Source of the DNA: Mumia sp050632745
Lineage (GTDB): Bacteria; Actinomycetota; Actinomycetes; Propionibacteriales; Nocardioidaceae
Direction: 5' to 3'
NCBI RefSeq assembly: GCF_050632745.1
Contig: NZ_JBODSD010000004.1
Coordinates: 124,001 to 188,000 of the forward strand
DNA length: 64,000 bases
Positions 53,720 to 61,964 of the stretch are shown one piece after another (position 1 is the first letter of the stretch; every line of letters begins with the position of its first letter). The position numbers and the translations under genes were made by a program. Under the pieces are notes generated by a model. It searched no databases. It was not told where the DNA came from and saw only the letters and a list, made by a program, of their open reading frames with translations.

Positions 53720-55911
53720 CGCACGACCTCCTCGAGATCCTCCGTACGCGGCGACGCCCCCGCGTCGGCGCGCTCCACGGTCACCGCGCAGACCTTGAAC
53801 TCGGGCATCCCCGAGATCGGGTCGGTAGCAGCGTTGGTCAGGGTGTTCACGCGGCCGAGGCCGGCGAAGTGGAACGGCGCGAACACGGTGTCCGGCCGGA
53901 TGTCGGCGCTGATCCGCGCCTGCGCCACCATCGAGCCGCGGCTCGAGGTGACCCGGACGTCCTCGGTCCCCTCGAGACCGAGGCGCGCGGCGAGGTGCGG
54001 GTGGAGCTCGACGTACGCCGCGGGTGCGGCGTCGCGCAGCCTCCGGACGCGCCGGGTCTGGGCGCCCGACTGGTAGTGGGCGAGCAGCCGTCCGGTGACG
54101 AGGTAGATCGGCGCGTCGTCGCGCACGCCGTCGTCCGGCCCGCTCGGGGTGACGGCGACCAGGTGCGCCCGCCCGTCGGCGTGGGCGAACCCGTCGGCGA
54201 ACAGCCGCGGCGTCCCCGGGTGGTCCTCAGCCGGGCACGGCCAGTACAGCGCCTCGCCCGTGTCCAGCCGGTCGTACGAGATGCCGGCGTAGTCGGCCCT
54301 GCCGCCGGCCGAGGCGCGTCGCAGCTCCTCGAACACCTCGCGGGGCTTGGTCGGCAGCGCCACCGGCGACCCGAGCCTCTCGCCCAGGCCGGCGAGGATC
54401 TCGAGCTCGCTGCGCACCCCGCGCGGAGGCGTGAGCGCTGCGCGGCGCCGGAGGACCCGGCCCTCGAGGCTGGTCATCGTGCCCTCCTCCTCCGCCCACT
54501 GCGTCGTCGGCAGGACGAAGTCGGCGAGCACCGCGGTCTCCGACGGCACGAAGTCGGACACGACGAGCAGGTCGAGCGCGTCCAGGCGTGCGGTGACGGC
54601 GGCGGCGTCCGGTGCGCTCACGACGAGGTTGGACCCGTGGACGAGCAGGGCCCGCGGCCCTTCCTCGGTCCCGAGGCGCATCAGCAGGTCGACCGCGGGG
54701 ACGCCCTTGCCCGGCAGCGAGTCGGGCGCCACCCCCCACACGGACGCGACGTGCTCGCGGGCGGCCGGGTCGTCGATCATCCGGTATCCGGGCAGCTGGT
54801 CGGACTTCTGCCCGTGCTCGCGCCCACCCTGGCCGTTGCCCTGCCCGGTGATGCAGCCGTAGCCGCTGCCGACCCGGCCGGGCAGACCGAGGCAGAGCGC
54901 GAGGTTGATCGCCGCGGTGACGGTGTCCGTCCCGTCGACGTGCTGCTCGGCTCCACGGCCGGTGAGGACGTACGCGCCCGCGCCGCCGCGGCTCGGGGAG
55001 GCTGCCGCGAGCCGGCGCGCGACCCGGCGCAGGCGTCCCTCGTCGATCCCGGTCACCGACGCGACGCGCTCGGGCCACCAGGCGGCCACGCTGCGGCGTA
55101 CGTCGTCGAGGCCGCGGGTGCGCTCCGCGAGGAAGGCTTCGTCTGCCAGCCCCTCCGCGAGCACCACGTGCGTGAGGCCGAGCAGCAGGACGAGGTCCGT
55201 GCCCGGGACGAGCGGAAGGTGCTCCCCCGCGCCGTCGTCGCACAGCCGGGCCGTCGCGCTGCGGCGCGGGTCGACGACGACGAGACCGCCGCGCTCCCGC
55301 ACGCCGCCGAGATGCTGCACCGCGGGCGGCATCGTGTCGGCGAGGTTGCTTCCGAGCAGCAGCACCGCGTCCGCGCCCGCGAGGTCGGTGAGCGGGAACG
55401 GCATCCCGCGGTCGATGCCGAACGCGCGGTTGCCCGCCGCCGCTGCCGACGACATGCAGAAGCGGCCGTTGTAGTCGATGAAGCGCGTCCGGAGCACCGT
55501 GCGGGCGAACTTCCCGAGCGCGTACGCCTTCTCGTTCGTCAACCCGCCGCCGCCGAAGACCGCGACGGTGTCGTGCCCGTGCGCCGCCTGGAGCGCGCGC
55601 ACCCGGTCGGCGATCTCGTCGAGGGCGTCGTCCCAAGACACCTCGCGGAACGTCCCGTCCTCCTCGCGGCGCAGCGGCGCGGTCAGCCGGTCGGAGACCC
55701 GCAGCAGCTCGGCGCTGGTCCATCCCTTCTGGCACATGCCACCGCCGTTCGTCGGGAACTCCCGAGGCGAGGCAGCGAGATCGCCGCCCGCCTCGGGAGC
55801 CAGCCGCATCGCGCACTGGAGCGCGCAGTACGGGCAGTGCGTGTCCGTGGAGTCCGGCGCAGCCGTCGAGTCCGTCGCGGCGGTGGACTCCGGCGCGGCG
55901 GTCGGCGTCAC
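53716..55911 (-). CDS. nasA: Assimilatory nitrate reductase catalytic subunit NasA
   Basis: NasA reduces nitrate to nitrite at a bis-MGD molybdenum site. The 731-residue protein has the N-terminal [4Fe-4S] motif CPYCALQC with its fourth Cys in GGGMCQKGW, the molybdenum Cys in GRFCMSSAAA, GQGNGQGGREHGQKSDQLPG in the cofactor tunnel, and a C-terminal molybdopterin dinucleotide domain. It is somewhat short because no C-terminal BFD domain is fused; that part is in NasB. The GTG start overlaps the narK stop by 4 nt. A Thr/Ala/Asp-rich tail of about 25 residues precedes the first Cys. Confidence 0.94.
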   Translation of the reverse strand: MTPTAAPESTAATDSTAAPDSTDTHCPYCALQCAMRLAPEAGGDLAASPREFPTNGGGMCQKGWTSAELLRVSDRLTAPLRREEDGTFREVSWDDALDEIADRVRALQAAHGHDTVAVFGGGGLTNEKAYALGKFARTVLRTRFIDYNGRFCMSSAAAAGNRAFGIDRGMPFPLTDLAGADAVLLLGSNLADTMPPAVQHLGGVRERGGLVVVDPRRSATARLCDDGAGEHLPLVPGTDLVLLLGLTHVVLAEGLADEAFLAERTRGLDDVRRSVAAWWPERVASVTGIDEGRLRRVARRLAAASPSRGGAGAYVLTGRGAEQHVDGTDTVTAAINLALCLGLPGRVGSGYGCITGQGNGQGGREHGQKSDQLPGYRMIDDPAAREHVASVWGVAPDSLPGKGVPAVDLLMRLGTEEGPRALLVHGSNLVVSAPDAAAVTARLDALDLLVVSDFVPSETAVLADFVLPTTQWAEEEGTMTSLEGRVLRRRAALTPPRGVRSELEILAGLGERLGSPVALPTKPREVFEELRRASAGGRADYAGISYDRLDTGEALYWPCPAEDHPGTPRLFADGFAHADGRAHLVAVTPSGPDDGVRDDAPIYLVTGRLLAHYQSGAQTRRVRRLRDAAPAAYVELHPHLAARLGLEGTEDVRVTSSRGSMVAQARISADIRPDTVFAPFHFAGLGRVNTLTNAATDPISGMPEFKVCAVTVERADAGASPRTEDLEEVVR

Positions 55912-57275
55912 ACGCGCGCCTTCGTCATCGCCGCACCGGGCCGCAGGTAGAACGCCCAGGTGACCGCGAGCATCGCCGCGTACACGCCGACGTAGACGAA
56001 CATCGCCGGCTCGATCGACCCCGTCGCCTCCGACGCCCACGAGTAGATGCGCGGGACGAAGAAGCCGCCGAACGCGCCGACCGCGGAGATGATCCCGATC
56101 GCGGCCGCCGCCTCGCGCTTGGCCCGCAGCGTCGCCGCCGGGTCGTCGCCGGCGTTCGCACGGAAGATCGCGGGGATCATCCGGTACGTCGAGCCGTTGC
56201 TGACGCCGGTCGCGACGAACAGCACCAGGAAGGACGCCAGGAAGAACCCGAACGACCCTGCCCGCAGCGCGAAGACGGCGGCGAGGACGCCGACGCCCAT
56301 CACGACGAAGCTCGCGGCCGTCACCACAGCCCCGCCGACGCGGTCGGAGAGCCGGCCACCGAACGGCCGTGCGAGCGAGCCGACCAGCGCACCGAGGAAC
56401 GCCCACGAGGTCGGGTTCACCTCGGTGAACTCCATCTTGATCAGCATCGGGAACGCAGCGGCGTACCCCATGAAGGAGCCGAACGTGCCGATGTAGAGGA
56501 AGGACATCACCCAGGTGTGCGGGCGTCGGGCCGCGGCAGCCGACGTCGAGAAGTCGGCCTGCGCGGCGCTCAGGTTGTCCATCGCCCTCCACGCGAGGAA
56601 GGCCGCGAGCAGGACCAGCGGGACCCACATGAGCCCGGCACGCCAGAGGACGAGGCCGCCTCCGGCCGTGACGACCGCGGTCACCACGAACGGCGCCTGC
56701 ACCACGGCGACGCCGATGTTGCCGCCGGCGGCGTTGAGGCCGAGCGCCCAGCCCTTCTCCTTCTCGGGGAAGAAGTACGAGATGTTCGTCATCGACGAGG
56801 CGAAGTTGCCGCCGCCGAATCCCGCTGTCGCTGCCACCGCGAGCAGGACCGCGAACGGCGTGTCCGGGCGCTGGACCACGACCGCGAGCCCGATCGTCGG
56901 GATCAGCAGCAGGAGGGCCGACACGATCGTGAAGTTGCGGCCGCCGAAGAGCCCCACCGCGAACGTGTACGGCAGACGGAGCGTCGCGCCGACGAGGCTG
57001 GGCACGGCCACGAGCCAGAGCAGCTGCGAGTTCGTGAGGGAGAACCCCGCGTTGTTGAGGTTCACCGCGACGATGCTCCAGAGCATCCAGACGGAGAACC
57101 CGAGGTGCTCGGCGAGGATGGAGATGATCAGGTTGCGCCGGGCGACCGGGCGTCCGGTGGACTCCCAGAACGCGGGGTCCTCAGGGTCCCAGTGGTCGAT
57201 CCAGCGGCCGGTACGCCGGCGTACCGGGGTCGTTGTCGTGGTGCCCGGAGGGGTGCCGGTGGTCGAGAGCGCCAT
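55908..57275 (-). CDS. narK: Nitrate/nitrite transporter NarK
   Basis: This 455-residue major-facilitator protein imports nitrate. About 12 helices are visible, and the nitrate signature occurs in both halves: GFGGGNFASSMTNISYFFPE and, less perfect, the region around FVATGVSNGSTYRMIPAIFR with the conserved Arg. The N-terminal 45 residues (WDPEDPAFWESTGRPVARRN) are typical of actinobacterial NarK3-like proteins. AGGAG precedes the ATG. It is the first gene of the narK-nasA-nasB transcript, with a promoter at 57330-57384 carrying the shared nitrate block. Confidence 0.95.
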   Translation of the reverse strand: MALSTTGTPPGTTTTTPVRRRTGRWIDHWDPEDPAFWESTGRPVARRNLIISILAEHLGFSVWMLWSIVAVNLNNAGFSLTNSQLLWLVAVPSLVGATLRLPYTFAVGLFGGRNFTIVSALLLLIPTIGLAVVVQRPDTPFAVLLAVAATAGFGGGNFASSMTNISYFFPEKEKGWALGLNAAGGNIGVAVVQAPFVVTAVVTAGGGLVLWRAGLMWVPLVLLAAFLAWRAMDNLSAAQADFSTSAAAARRPHTWVMSFLYIGTFGSFMGYAAAFPMLIKMEFTEVNPTSWAFLGALVGSLARPFGGRLSDRVGGAVVTAASFVVMGVGVLAAVFALRAGSFGFFLASFLVLFVATGVSNGSTYRMIPAIFRANAGDDPAATLRAKREAAAAIGIISAVGAFGGFFVPRIYSWASEATGSIEPAMFVYVGVYAAMLAVTWAFYLRPGAAMTKARV

Positions 57276-57329
57276 GACGAGCTCCTGGAGGAGGTGGGGA
57301 CCGGCCGGATGCCGGACACCGTGCGCCTG

Positions 57330-57384
57330 ACGCTAGGGACGCGGTGTTTCCCCCTCGGTTCCTCTGCGGTGCCGCAGGCGTAAC
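57330..57384 (-). promoter_or_regulatory. narK promoter with nitrate-regulon block
   Basis: The -10 box TAGCGT (57335-57330) is preceded by GAAACACCGCGTCCC, the same block as at nirB, and no good -35 box is seen, as expected for an activated promoter. Upstream come GAACCGAG and GTTAC (57384-57380), spaced roughly as a GlnR box. The leader to narK is about 50 nt. Confidence 0.65.
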
Positions 57385-57425
57385 CGTTCACGCACAGCCT
57401 CCCGCCGAGCCGTGTGAGACGCGCC

Positions 57426-57461
57426 GGGACCCGGGGCGACGGCGTACGCGCCCCGGGTCCC
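57426..57461 (-). terminator. Perfect 13-bp stem-loop after hsp20
   Basis: GGGACCCGGGGCG (57426-57438) pairs with CGCCCCGGGTCCC (57449-57461) around a 10-nt loop, 16 nt past the hsp20 stop. It should end the hsp20 transcript before the narK promoter. Confidence 0.78.
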
Positions 57462-57477
57462 GAACGGTCCTACGGCC

Positions 57478-57900
57478 TCATGCGCTGATCGCGCGGTTGC
57501 TGCCCTCGCCGTGCTGGATCTCGACCTTGCGCGGCTTCGCCCGCTCCGACACGGGGATCGTCACGCGCAGGACGCCGTCGGTGTAGCGCGCCTGGACGGC
57601 ATCGGTGTCCAGCGTGTCGCCGAGGATCAGCTGCCGGCTGAACACACCCCGCGGGCGCTCCGCCGCGATCAGCTCCGCGACGCCTTCGCGAGCCGGACGG
57701 TCCGCCCGGACGGTCAGGACGTTGCGCTCCACGTCGATGTCGATCGAGCCCGGGTCGACGCCGGGAAGGTCGAGCTCGACCACGAAGGCGTCGCCCTCCC
57801 GCCAGGCGTCCATCGGCATCGCGGCCGGCCGGGCGGCAGTCCCGAAGACCTGCTGGGTCAGACGGTCGATCTCACGGAACGGGTCGGTGCGCATGAGCAT
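57478..57900 (-). CDS. Small heat-shock protein, Hsp20 family
   Basis: The 140-residue chaperone holds unfolding proteins. The alpha-crystallin domain runs from about residue 37: AFVVELDLPGVDPGSIDIDV, ERNVLTVRADRP, RGVFSRQLILGDTLD, ARYTDGVLRVTIPVSERAKP. The conserved GVLRVTIP and the IPV-like end are present. The ATG at 57900 is chosen because GGAGGT lies 7 nt upstream; two further in-frame starts overlap or sit too close to that site. The divergent MerR gene probably regulates it, through the inverted repeat at 57924-57941. Confidence 0.92.
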   Translation of the reverse strand: MLMRTDPFREIDRLTQQVFGTAARPAAMPMDAWREGDAFVVELDLPGVDPGSIDIDVERNVLTVRADRPAREGVAELIAAERPRGVFSRQLILGDTLDTDAVQARYTDGVLRVTIPVSERAKPRKVEIQHGEGSNRAISA

Positions 57901-57923
57901 GGCCATCACCTCCACAGAACCTC

Positions 57924-57941
57924 GTCATGCTGTCGCATGAC
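57924..57941. promoter_or_regulatory. Inverted repeat between hsp20 and the MerR gene
   Basis: GTCATGC (57924-57930) and GCATGAC (57935-57941) are perfect arms around TGTC. It is not the HAIR element of HspR (CTTGAGT-n7-ACTCAAG). It sits 10 nt above the hsp20 ribosome site, and an AT-rich stretch with TATATA follows at 57957-57969, likely the MerR promoter. Confidence 0.55.
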
Positions 57942-58007
57942 CTCTATTTGCTGCTACAGTTTTTATATAGCGCAGGCGACACAGGGATGCAAGAGGTGAC
58001 GAGCGAG

Positions 58008-58301
58008 ATGGTGACGCGAGGGCCGGCACACGCGGTCTATGCGATCTCGGTGGCGGCCGAGCTGGCAGGCACGGCGGTGCAGAACCTGCGCGTCTACGAG
58101 CGCGAGGGACTGCTGACGCCGCAGCGCACCAGCGGCGGCACGCGCCGCTACAGCGAGGACGACGTCGTCCGCCTCCGCCGGATCGTCGCCCTCCTCGCCT
58201 CGGGGCTCAACATCGCGGGCGTGACGATGGTGCTCTCGCTGGAGGACGAGAACGCCCGCCTGCGCGCTGACATCGCAGCGGCAGACGGGCGTGACCGGTG
58301 A
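58008..58301 (+). CDS. MerR-family regulator, HspR-like
   Basis: The 97-residue protein is a MerR winged helix (YAISVAAELAGTAVQNLRVY, EREGLLTPQRTSGGTRRYSE) with a short coiled-coil tail and no ligand domain, the size of HspR. It faces hsp20, the classic arrangement for an autoregulated heat-shock repressor, though the operator differs from HAIR. The ATG at 58008 follows AAGAGGTGA; an ATG at 57987 adds seven residues and is the alternative. It converges with RNase J, with 3 nt between stops. Confidence 0.84.
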   Translation: MVTRGPAHAVYAISVAAELAGTAVQNLRVYEREGLLTPQRTSGGTRRYSEDDVVRLRRIVALLASGLNIAGVTMVLSLEDENARLRADIAAADGRDR

Positions 58302-58304
58302 GGC

Positions 58305-59996
58305 TCAGGCCTCCAGGACGACCGGCACGATCATCGGGCGCCGCCGGTGCGCGCCCGAGACCCAGCGGCCGACCGTCCGGCGGATGACCTGCTGGAGCTG
58401 GTGCGTGTCGTACGTCCCGTCGCTGACCGCGTCCGCGAGCGCCTGCTCGATGCGCGGGACGATCTCGGTGAAGATCGAGTCGTCCTCGGCGAAGCCGCGG
58501 GCCTGGATCTCGGGGCCGCTGACCACCTTGCCGGTCGTGGAGTCGATGACCACGATGACCGAGACGAAGCCTTCCTCGCCGAGGATCCGGCGGTCCTTGA
58601 GCTCGGACTCGGTGATGTCGCCGACCGACGAGCCGTCGACGTAGACGTAGCCGCAGTCGACCTTGCCGGTCACGCGCGCGCGACCGTCCACGAGGTCCAC
58701 GACGAAGCCGTCCTCGGCGATCACGACGCGGTCGTGCTCCACCCCGGTCGCCCGCGCGAGCGCGGCGTTGGCGTGCAGGTGGCGCATCTCGCCGTGCACC
58801 GGCATCACGTTGCTCGGCTTGACGATGTTGTAGCAGTAGAGGAGCTCGCCGGCCGAAGCGTGGCCGGAGACGTGGACCAGCGCGTTGCCCTTGTGCACCA
58901 CGCGGGCGCCGAGCCGGATGAGCCCGTCGATCACGCGGTAGACGGCGTTCTCGTTGCCCGGGATCAGCGAGCTCGCGAGCACGACGGTGTCGCCGGGCTC
59001 GATGCGGACCGAGTCGTGCGAGTTGGCCGCGATGCGCGACAGCGCCGCCATCGGCTCGCCCTGCGACCCCGTCGAGACGAGCACGAGCTCCTCGGGGCGG
59101 TAGTCGGAGATCTTGCGCCCGTCGACGATCACGCCGTCGGGCACGTGGAGGTAGCCGAGCTCGCGGGCGATCTGCATGTTGCGGATCATCGAGCGCCCGA
59201 TGTACGCGACCTTGCGGCCGTGCTTGACCGCAGCGTCGAGGATCTGCTGGACGCGGTGCACGTGCGAGGCGAAGCAGGCGGTGATGATGCGCTGCTGGCT
59301 CTGCGCGAAGACCCGGTCGAGCACCGGCGAGATGTCGCGCTCGGTGGTCGTGAAGCCGGGGACGTCGGCGTTGGTGGAGTCGGTGAGGAACAGGTCGACC
59401 CCGGCCTCGCCCAGGCGCGCGAACGCCCGGAGGTCGGTGATGCGGCCGTCGAGCGGCAGCTGGTCCATCTTGAAGTCGCCGGTGTGGATCACCAGGCCGG
59501 CCTCGGTGCGGATGGCGACCGCCAGCGCGTCCGGGATCGAGTGGTTCACGGCGACGAACTCGAGGTCGAACGGCGCGAGCGTCAGCGTGTCGTCCTCGGC
59601 CACCACGTACTTCGGCACGTCCTTGAGCCGGTGCTCGCGCAGCTTGGAGTCGACCAGCGCAAGGGTCAGCCGGGAGCCGACGAGCGGGATGTCGCCCCGC
59701 TCGCGCAGCAGGTACGGGACGCCGCCGATGTGGTCCTCGTGACCGTGGGTGAGGACGATCGCGACGATGTCGTCGAGCCGGTCCCGGATCGGCGCGAAGT
59801 CGGGAAGGATCAGGTCGACGCCGGGCTGGTGGTCCTCGGGGAAGAGGACGCCGCAGTCCACGACGAGGAGCTTGCCGGCGTGCTCGAACACGGTCATGTT
59901 GCGACCGATCTCGCCGAGGCCACCGAGCGCGATCACGCGCAGGCCGTCGGCGGGAAGCTCCGGCGGTGCGCCGAGCTCGGGGTGCGGATGGCTCAT
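58305..59996 (-). CDS. rnj: Ribonuclease J
   Basis: RNase J is a metallo-beta-lactamase/beta-CASP enzyme with 5'-3' exo- and endonuclease action in RNA decay and rRNA maturation. The 563-residue protein has the zinc motif HGHEDHIGG, HTGDFKMD, the beta-CASP block STGSQGEPMAALSRIA, VSGHASAGELLYC and PVHGEMRHLHANA. AAGGA lies about 9 nt before the ATG, which begins 3 nt after dapA. The dapA-rnj pairing is common in actinobacteria and Firmicutes. Confidence 0.95.
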   Translation of the reverse strand: MSHPHPELGAPPELPADGLRVIALGGLGEIGRNMTVFEHAGKLLVVDCGVLFPEDHQPGVDLILPDFAPIRDRLDDIVAIVLTHGHEDHIGGVPYLLRERGDIPLVGSRLTLALVDSKLREHRLKDVPKYVVAEDDTLTLAPFDLEFVAVNHSIPDALAVAIRTEAGLVIHTGDFKMDQLPLDGRITDLRAFARLGEAGVDLFLTDSTNADVPGFTTTERDISPVLDRVFAQSQQRIITACFASHVHRVQQILDAAVKHGRKVAYIGRSMIRNMQIARELGYLHVPDGVIVDGRKISDYRPEELVLVSTGSQGEPMAALSRIAANSHDSVRIEPGDTVVLASSLIPGNENAVYRVIDGLIRLGARVVHKGNALVHVSGHASAGELLYCYNIVKPSNVMPVHGEMRHLHANAALARATGVEHDRVVIAEDGFVVDLVDGRARVTGKVDCGYVYVDGSSVGDITESELKDRRILGEEGFVSVIVVIDSTTGKVVSGPEIQARGFAEDDSIFTEIVPRIEQALADAVSDGTYDTHQLQQVIRRTVGRWVSGAHRRRPMIVPVVLEA

Positions 59997-59999
59997 GAA

Positions 60000-60917
60000 T
60001 CAGTCCTTCAGCAGGGAGGCGTCGCGCAGCACACGTGCCAGCTCCGCCACCTGCTCGTCGGTCGCGTCCACGTAGGGCGAACGCGTGGTCCGGTTGTCGA
60101 TCACGCCGAGCAGCTGCATCGCTGCCTTCGACATGATCGCTCCCTGGGAGGTCGGTGACATGATCGCGGCGACGACGTCGAGCAGCTCCTCGTTGATCGC
60201 GCGCGCGTCCTTGAGGCGTCCGTCGTCGACCGCGCGCACCATCGAGGCGTACTGCGCGGCGGCGACGTGGCTGACGACCGACACGACGCCCGCGGCGCCC
60301 GTGACGAGCCACGCGAGGTTGAGCGCGTCGTCGCCCGAGTAGAGCGCGAGGCCGGTGTCACGCATGACCGCGGCGCCTCCGGCGAGGTCGCCGACGGCGT
60401 CCTTCACCGCGACGATGGCCTCGTGCCGGGCCACCTCCGCGTACGTCTCGGGCGAGATGCGGACGATCGCGCGACCCGGGATGTCGTACAGCATCACGGG
60501 CACGCCACCGCCGGCGTCGGCGACGGTCGTGAAGTGGCGGACGAGCCCGGCCTGCGGGGGCTTGTTGTAGTACGGCGAGACGAGGAGCATGCCGTGCGCG
60601 CCCTCGGCGGCGGCCTGGCGGGCGAGACGGGCGGAGGCCTGCGTGTCGTTGTTGCCGACACCGGCGACGACGGAGGCGCGGTCGCCCACGGCCTCGAGCA
60701 CGGCGGCGAGGAGGCGCCCGTCCTCCTCAGGGTTGGTCGTCGGGGACTCACCCGTGGTGCCGCTCACGACGAGGCCGTCGGAGCCTTCGTCGACGAGGTG
60801 CGCCGCCAGCTTGGCCGCGGCGTCGAGGTCGAGGGCGCCGTCCGGGGTGAACGGCGTCACCATGGCGGTCAGCACCCGGCCGAACGGGGCCGAGGGTGTG
60901 GCGAGCGGTGAGGTCAT
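60000..60917 (-). CDS. dapA: 4-hydroxy-tetrahydrodipicolinate synthase
   Basis: DapA condenses pyruvate and aspartate semialdehyde for lysine and diaminopimelate. The 305-residue protein has the family signatures GLVVSGTTGESPT, the tyrosine region MLYDIPGRA and the Schiff-base lysine in AIVAVKDAVGD. The ATG at 60917 is chosen because TAGCGT (60930-60925, minus) ends 7 nt upstream with no ribosome site; upstream extension of the frame is a low-complexity artefact. It is followed by RNase J on the same strand. Confidence 0.95.
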   Translation of the reverse strand: MTSPLATPSAPFGRVLTAMVTPFTPDGALDLDAAAKLAAHLVDEGSDGLVVSGTTGESPTTNPEEDGRLLAAVLEAVGDRASVVAGVGNNDTQASARLARQAAAEGAHGMLLVSPYYNKPPQAGLVRHFTTVADAGGGVPVMLYDIPGRAIVRISPETYAEVARHEAIVAVKDAVGDLAGGAAVMRDTGLALYSGDDALNLAWLVTGAAGVVSVVSHVAAAQYASMVRAVDDGRLKDARAINEELLDVVAAIMSPTSQGAIMSKAAMQLLGVIDNRTTRSPYVDATDEQVAELARVLRDASLLKD

Positions 60918-61017
60918 GGGCACCACGCTACCGCCTGGGCGCCGCTGGAGTTCCGCCGGTCGAATGCGACATATCCGTCCGTCGGACCGACCGCGTCCGG
61001 ACATGGAAGGTCCCGAT

Positions 61018-61061
61018 CCTGTCCGCTCGGGGGCCCGGACAGGACCGGGACACACATGAGA
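61018..61061. repeat. Inverted repeats in the dapA/thioesterase gap
   Basis: CCTGTCCG (61018-61025) pairs with CGGACAGG (61036-61043), a perfect 8-bp stem with a 10-nt loop. Separately CACATGAGA (61053-61061) is the complement of TCTCATGTG at 61103-61111. The rest of this 231-nt gap, apart from the CRP-like site, shows nothing I recognise. Confidence 0.5.
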
Positions 61062-61107
61062 TCGTCCAGGGCCACCCGGGTGTTACAGCCGATCGCGATC
61101 TGTCTCA

Positions 61108-61123
61108 TGTGATCTAGGTCACA
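61108..61123. promoter_or_regulatory. Perfect CRP/GlxR-type binding site
   Basis: TGTGATCTAGGTCACA fits the TGTGAnnTAnnTCACA consensus at every fixed position. It is centred near -33 relative to the predicted start at 61149, so it could repress the thioesterase gene by overlapping its -35 region; it is 190 nt from dapA. No cyclic-AMP gene is in the window. Confidence 0.75.
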
Positions 61124-61148
61124 CCAGGCCTTCCCTAGACTGCGCGGC

Positions 61149-61964
61149 GTGAGCAGTCCCTCCGCGTTCGACCGCGACACCGCCTCCCGACCCGCGTCCG
61201 ATCCCCCCTCGGAGTCACCGTCCCGTACGAGACTGGCGACCCTGACCGATCGGTGGCACACGCCGAACGCCACTCCGAACGGGGGCTACGTGCTCGCGAC
61301 GATGCTGAGGGCGGTGGGTGCCGACGCCGCGTACCCCGACCCGCTCGTCGCGGCAGCGACGTACTTCAAGCCCGCGGTCGTGGGCGAGGCGACGATCACC
61401 ACCGACCAGCTGCGGCGCGGGCGCCGGATCGCGACGTACGCGTCGACGCTCGCCCAGTCCGGAGGGCCGGTCACCCACCTGGTCGCGAGCTTCACCGACC
61501 GGGCGGCGACGGAGGGACCCAGCGTCGAGCTCGGCCGCGCACCTGACCTGCCCCGGCCCGAGGCCTGCCCGCCGTTCACCCCCGCGCCGGCCTTCGCCTC
61601 GGCGACGGTCGCCGAGCGCGTCGAGTACCGCTTCGTCGATCCCCCGGCCTGGGCCGGAGGTCTGCCCAGCGGCGACCCCATCGGGGAGTACTGGGTCCGC
61701 TTCACCGACGGTCGGCCGATCGACCTGTACGCCCTGGCGTTCCTGGTCGACGCGTACCCGCCTGCGGTGGCCGAGCTGGCAGAGGCGAGCGACGTCACGG
61801 TCCAGCTGACGATCCACTTCCACCGCGTGCCGACCTCGGAGTGGGTCGCGGGCCGGGTGAGCACGCGGCACCTCGTCGACGGCTACCACGAGGAGGACAT
61901 GGAGCTGTGGGACGCGAGCGGCAACCTCGTCGCCCAGTCGCGTCAGCTCGTCCTGGTCACCTGA
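61149..61964 (+). CDS. Acyl-CoA thioesterase family protein
   Basis: The 271-residue protein has two hotdog-like halves of the TesB/4HBT_3 type: HTPNATPNGGYVLATMLRAV with the active-site helix of the first half, TYFKPAVVGEATITTDQLRR, and in the second half TVQLTIHFHRVPTSEWV and GYHEEDMELWDASGNLVAQS. Members release fatty acids from CoA. The GTG lies 7 nt after TAGACT (61136-61141), fitting a leaderless transcript, with the CRP-like site just upstream. Its stop overlaps the dfrA stop on the other strand by 8 nt. Confidence 0.85.
   Translation: MSSPSAFDRDTASRPASDPPSESPSRTRLATLTDRWHTPNATPNGGYVLATMLRAVGADAAYPDPLVAAATYFKPAVVGEATITTDQLRRGRRIATYASTLAQSGGPVTHLVASFTDRAATEGPSVELGRAPDLPRPEACPPFTPAPAFASATVAERVEYRFVDPPAWAGGLPSGDPIGEYWVRFTDGRPIDLYALAFLVDAYPPAVAELAEASDVTVQLTIHFHRVPTSEWVAGRVSTRHLVDGYHEEDMELWDASGNLVAQSRQLVLVT

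Noticed and set aside
55908..57275. Respiratory (narGHJI) nitrate system
   Set aside because: The reductase is a single-subunit NasA with a NasB-like reductase and NirBD, the assimilatory type.
57901..58007. HAIR element for HspR
   Set aside because: No CTTGAGT or ACTCAAG present; the only inverted repeat has another sequence and length.
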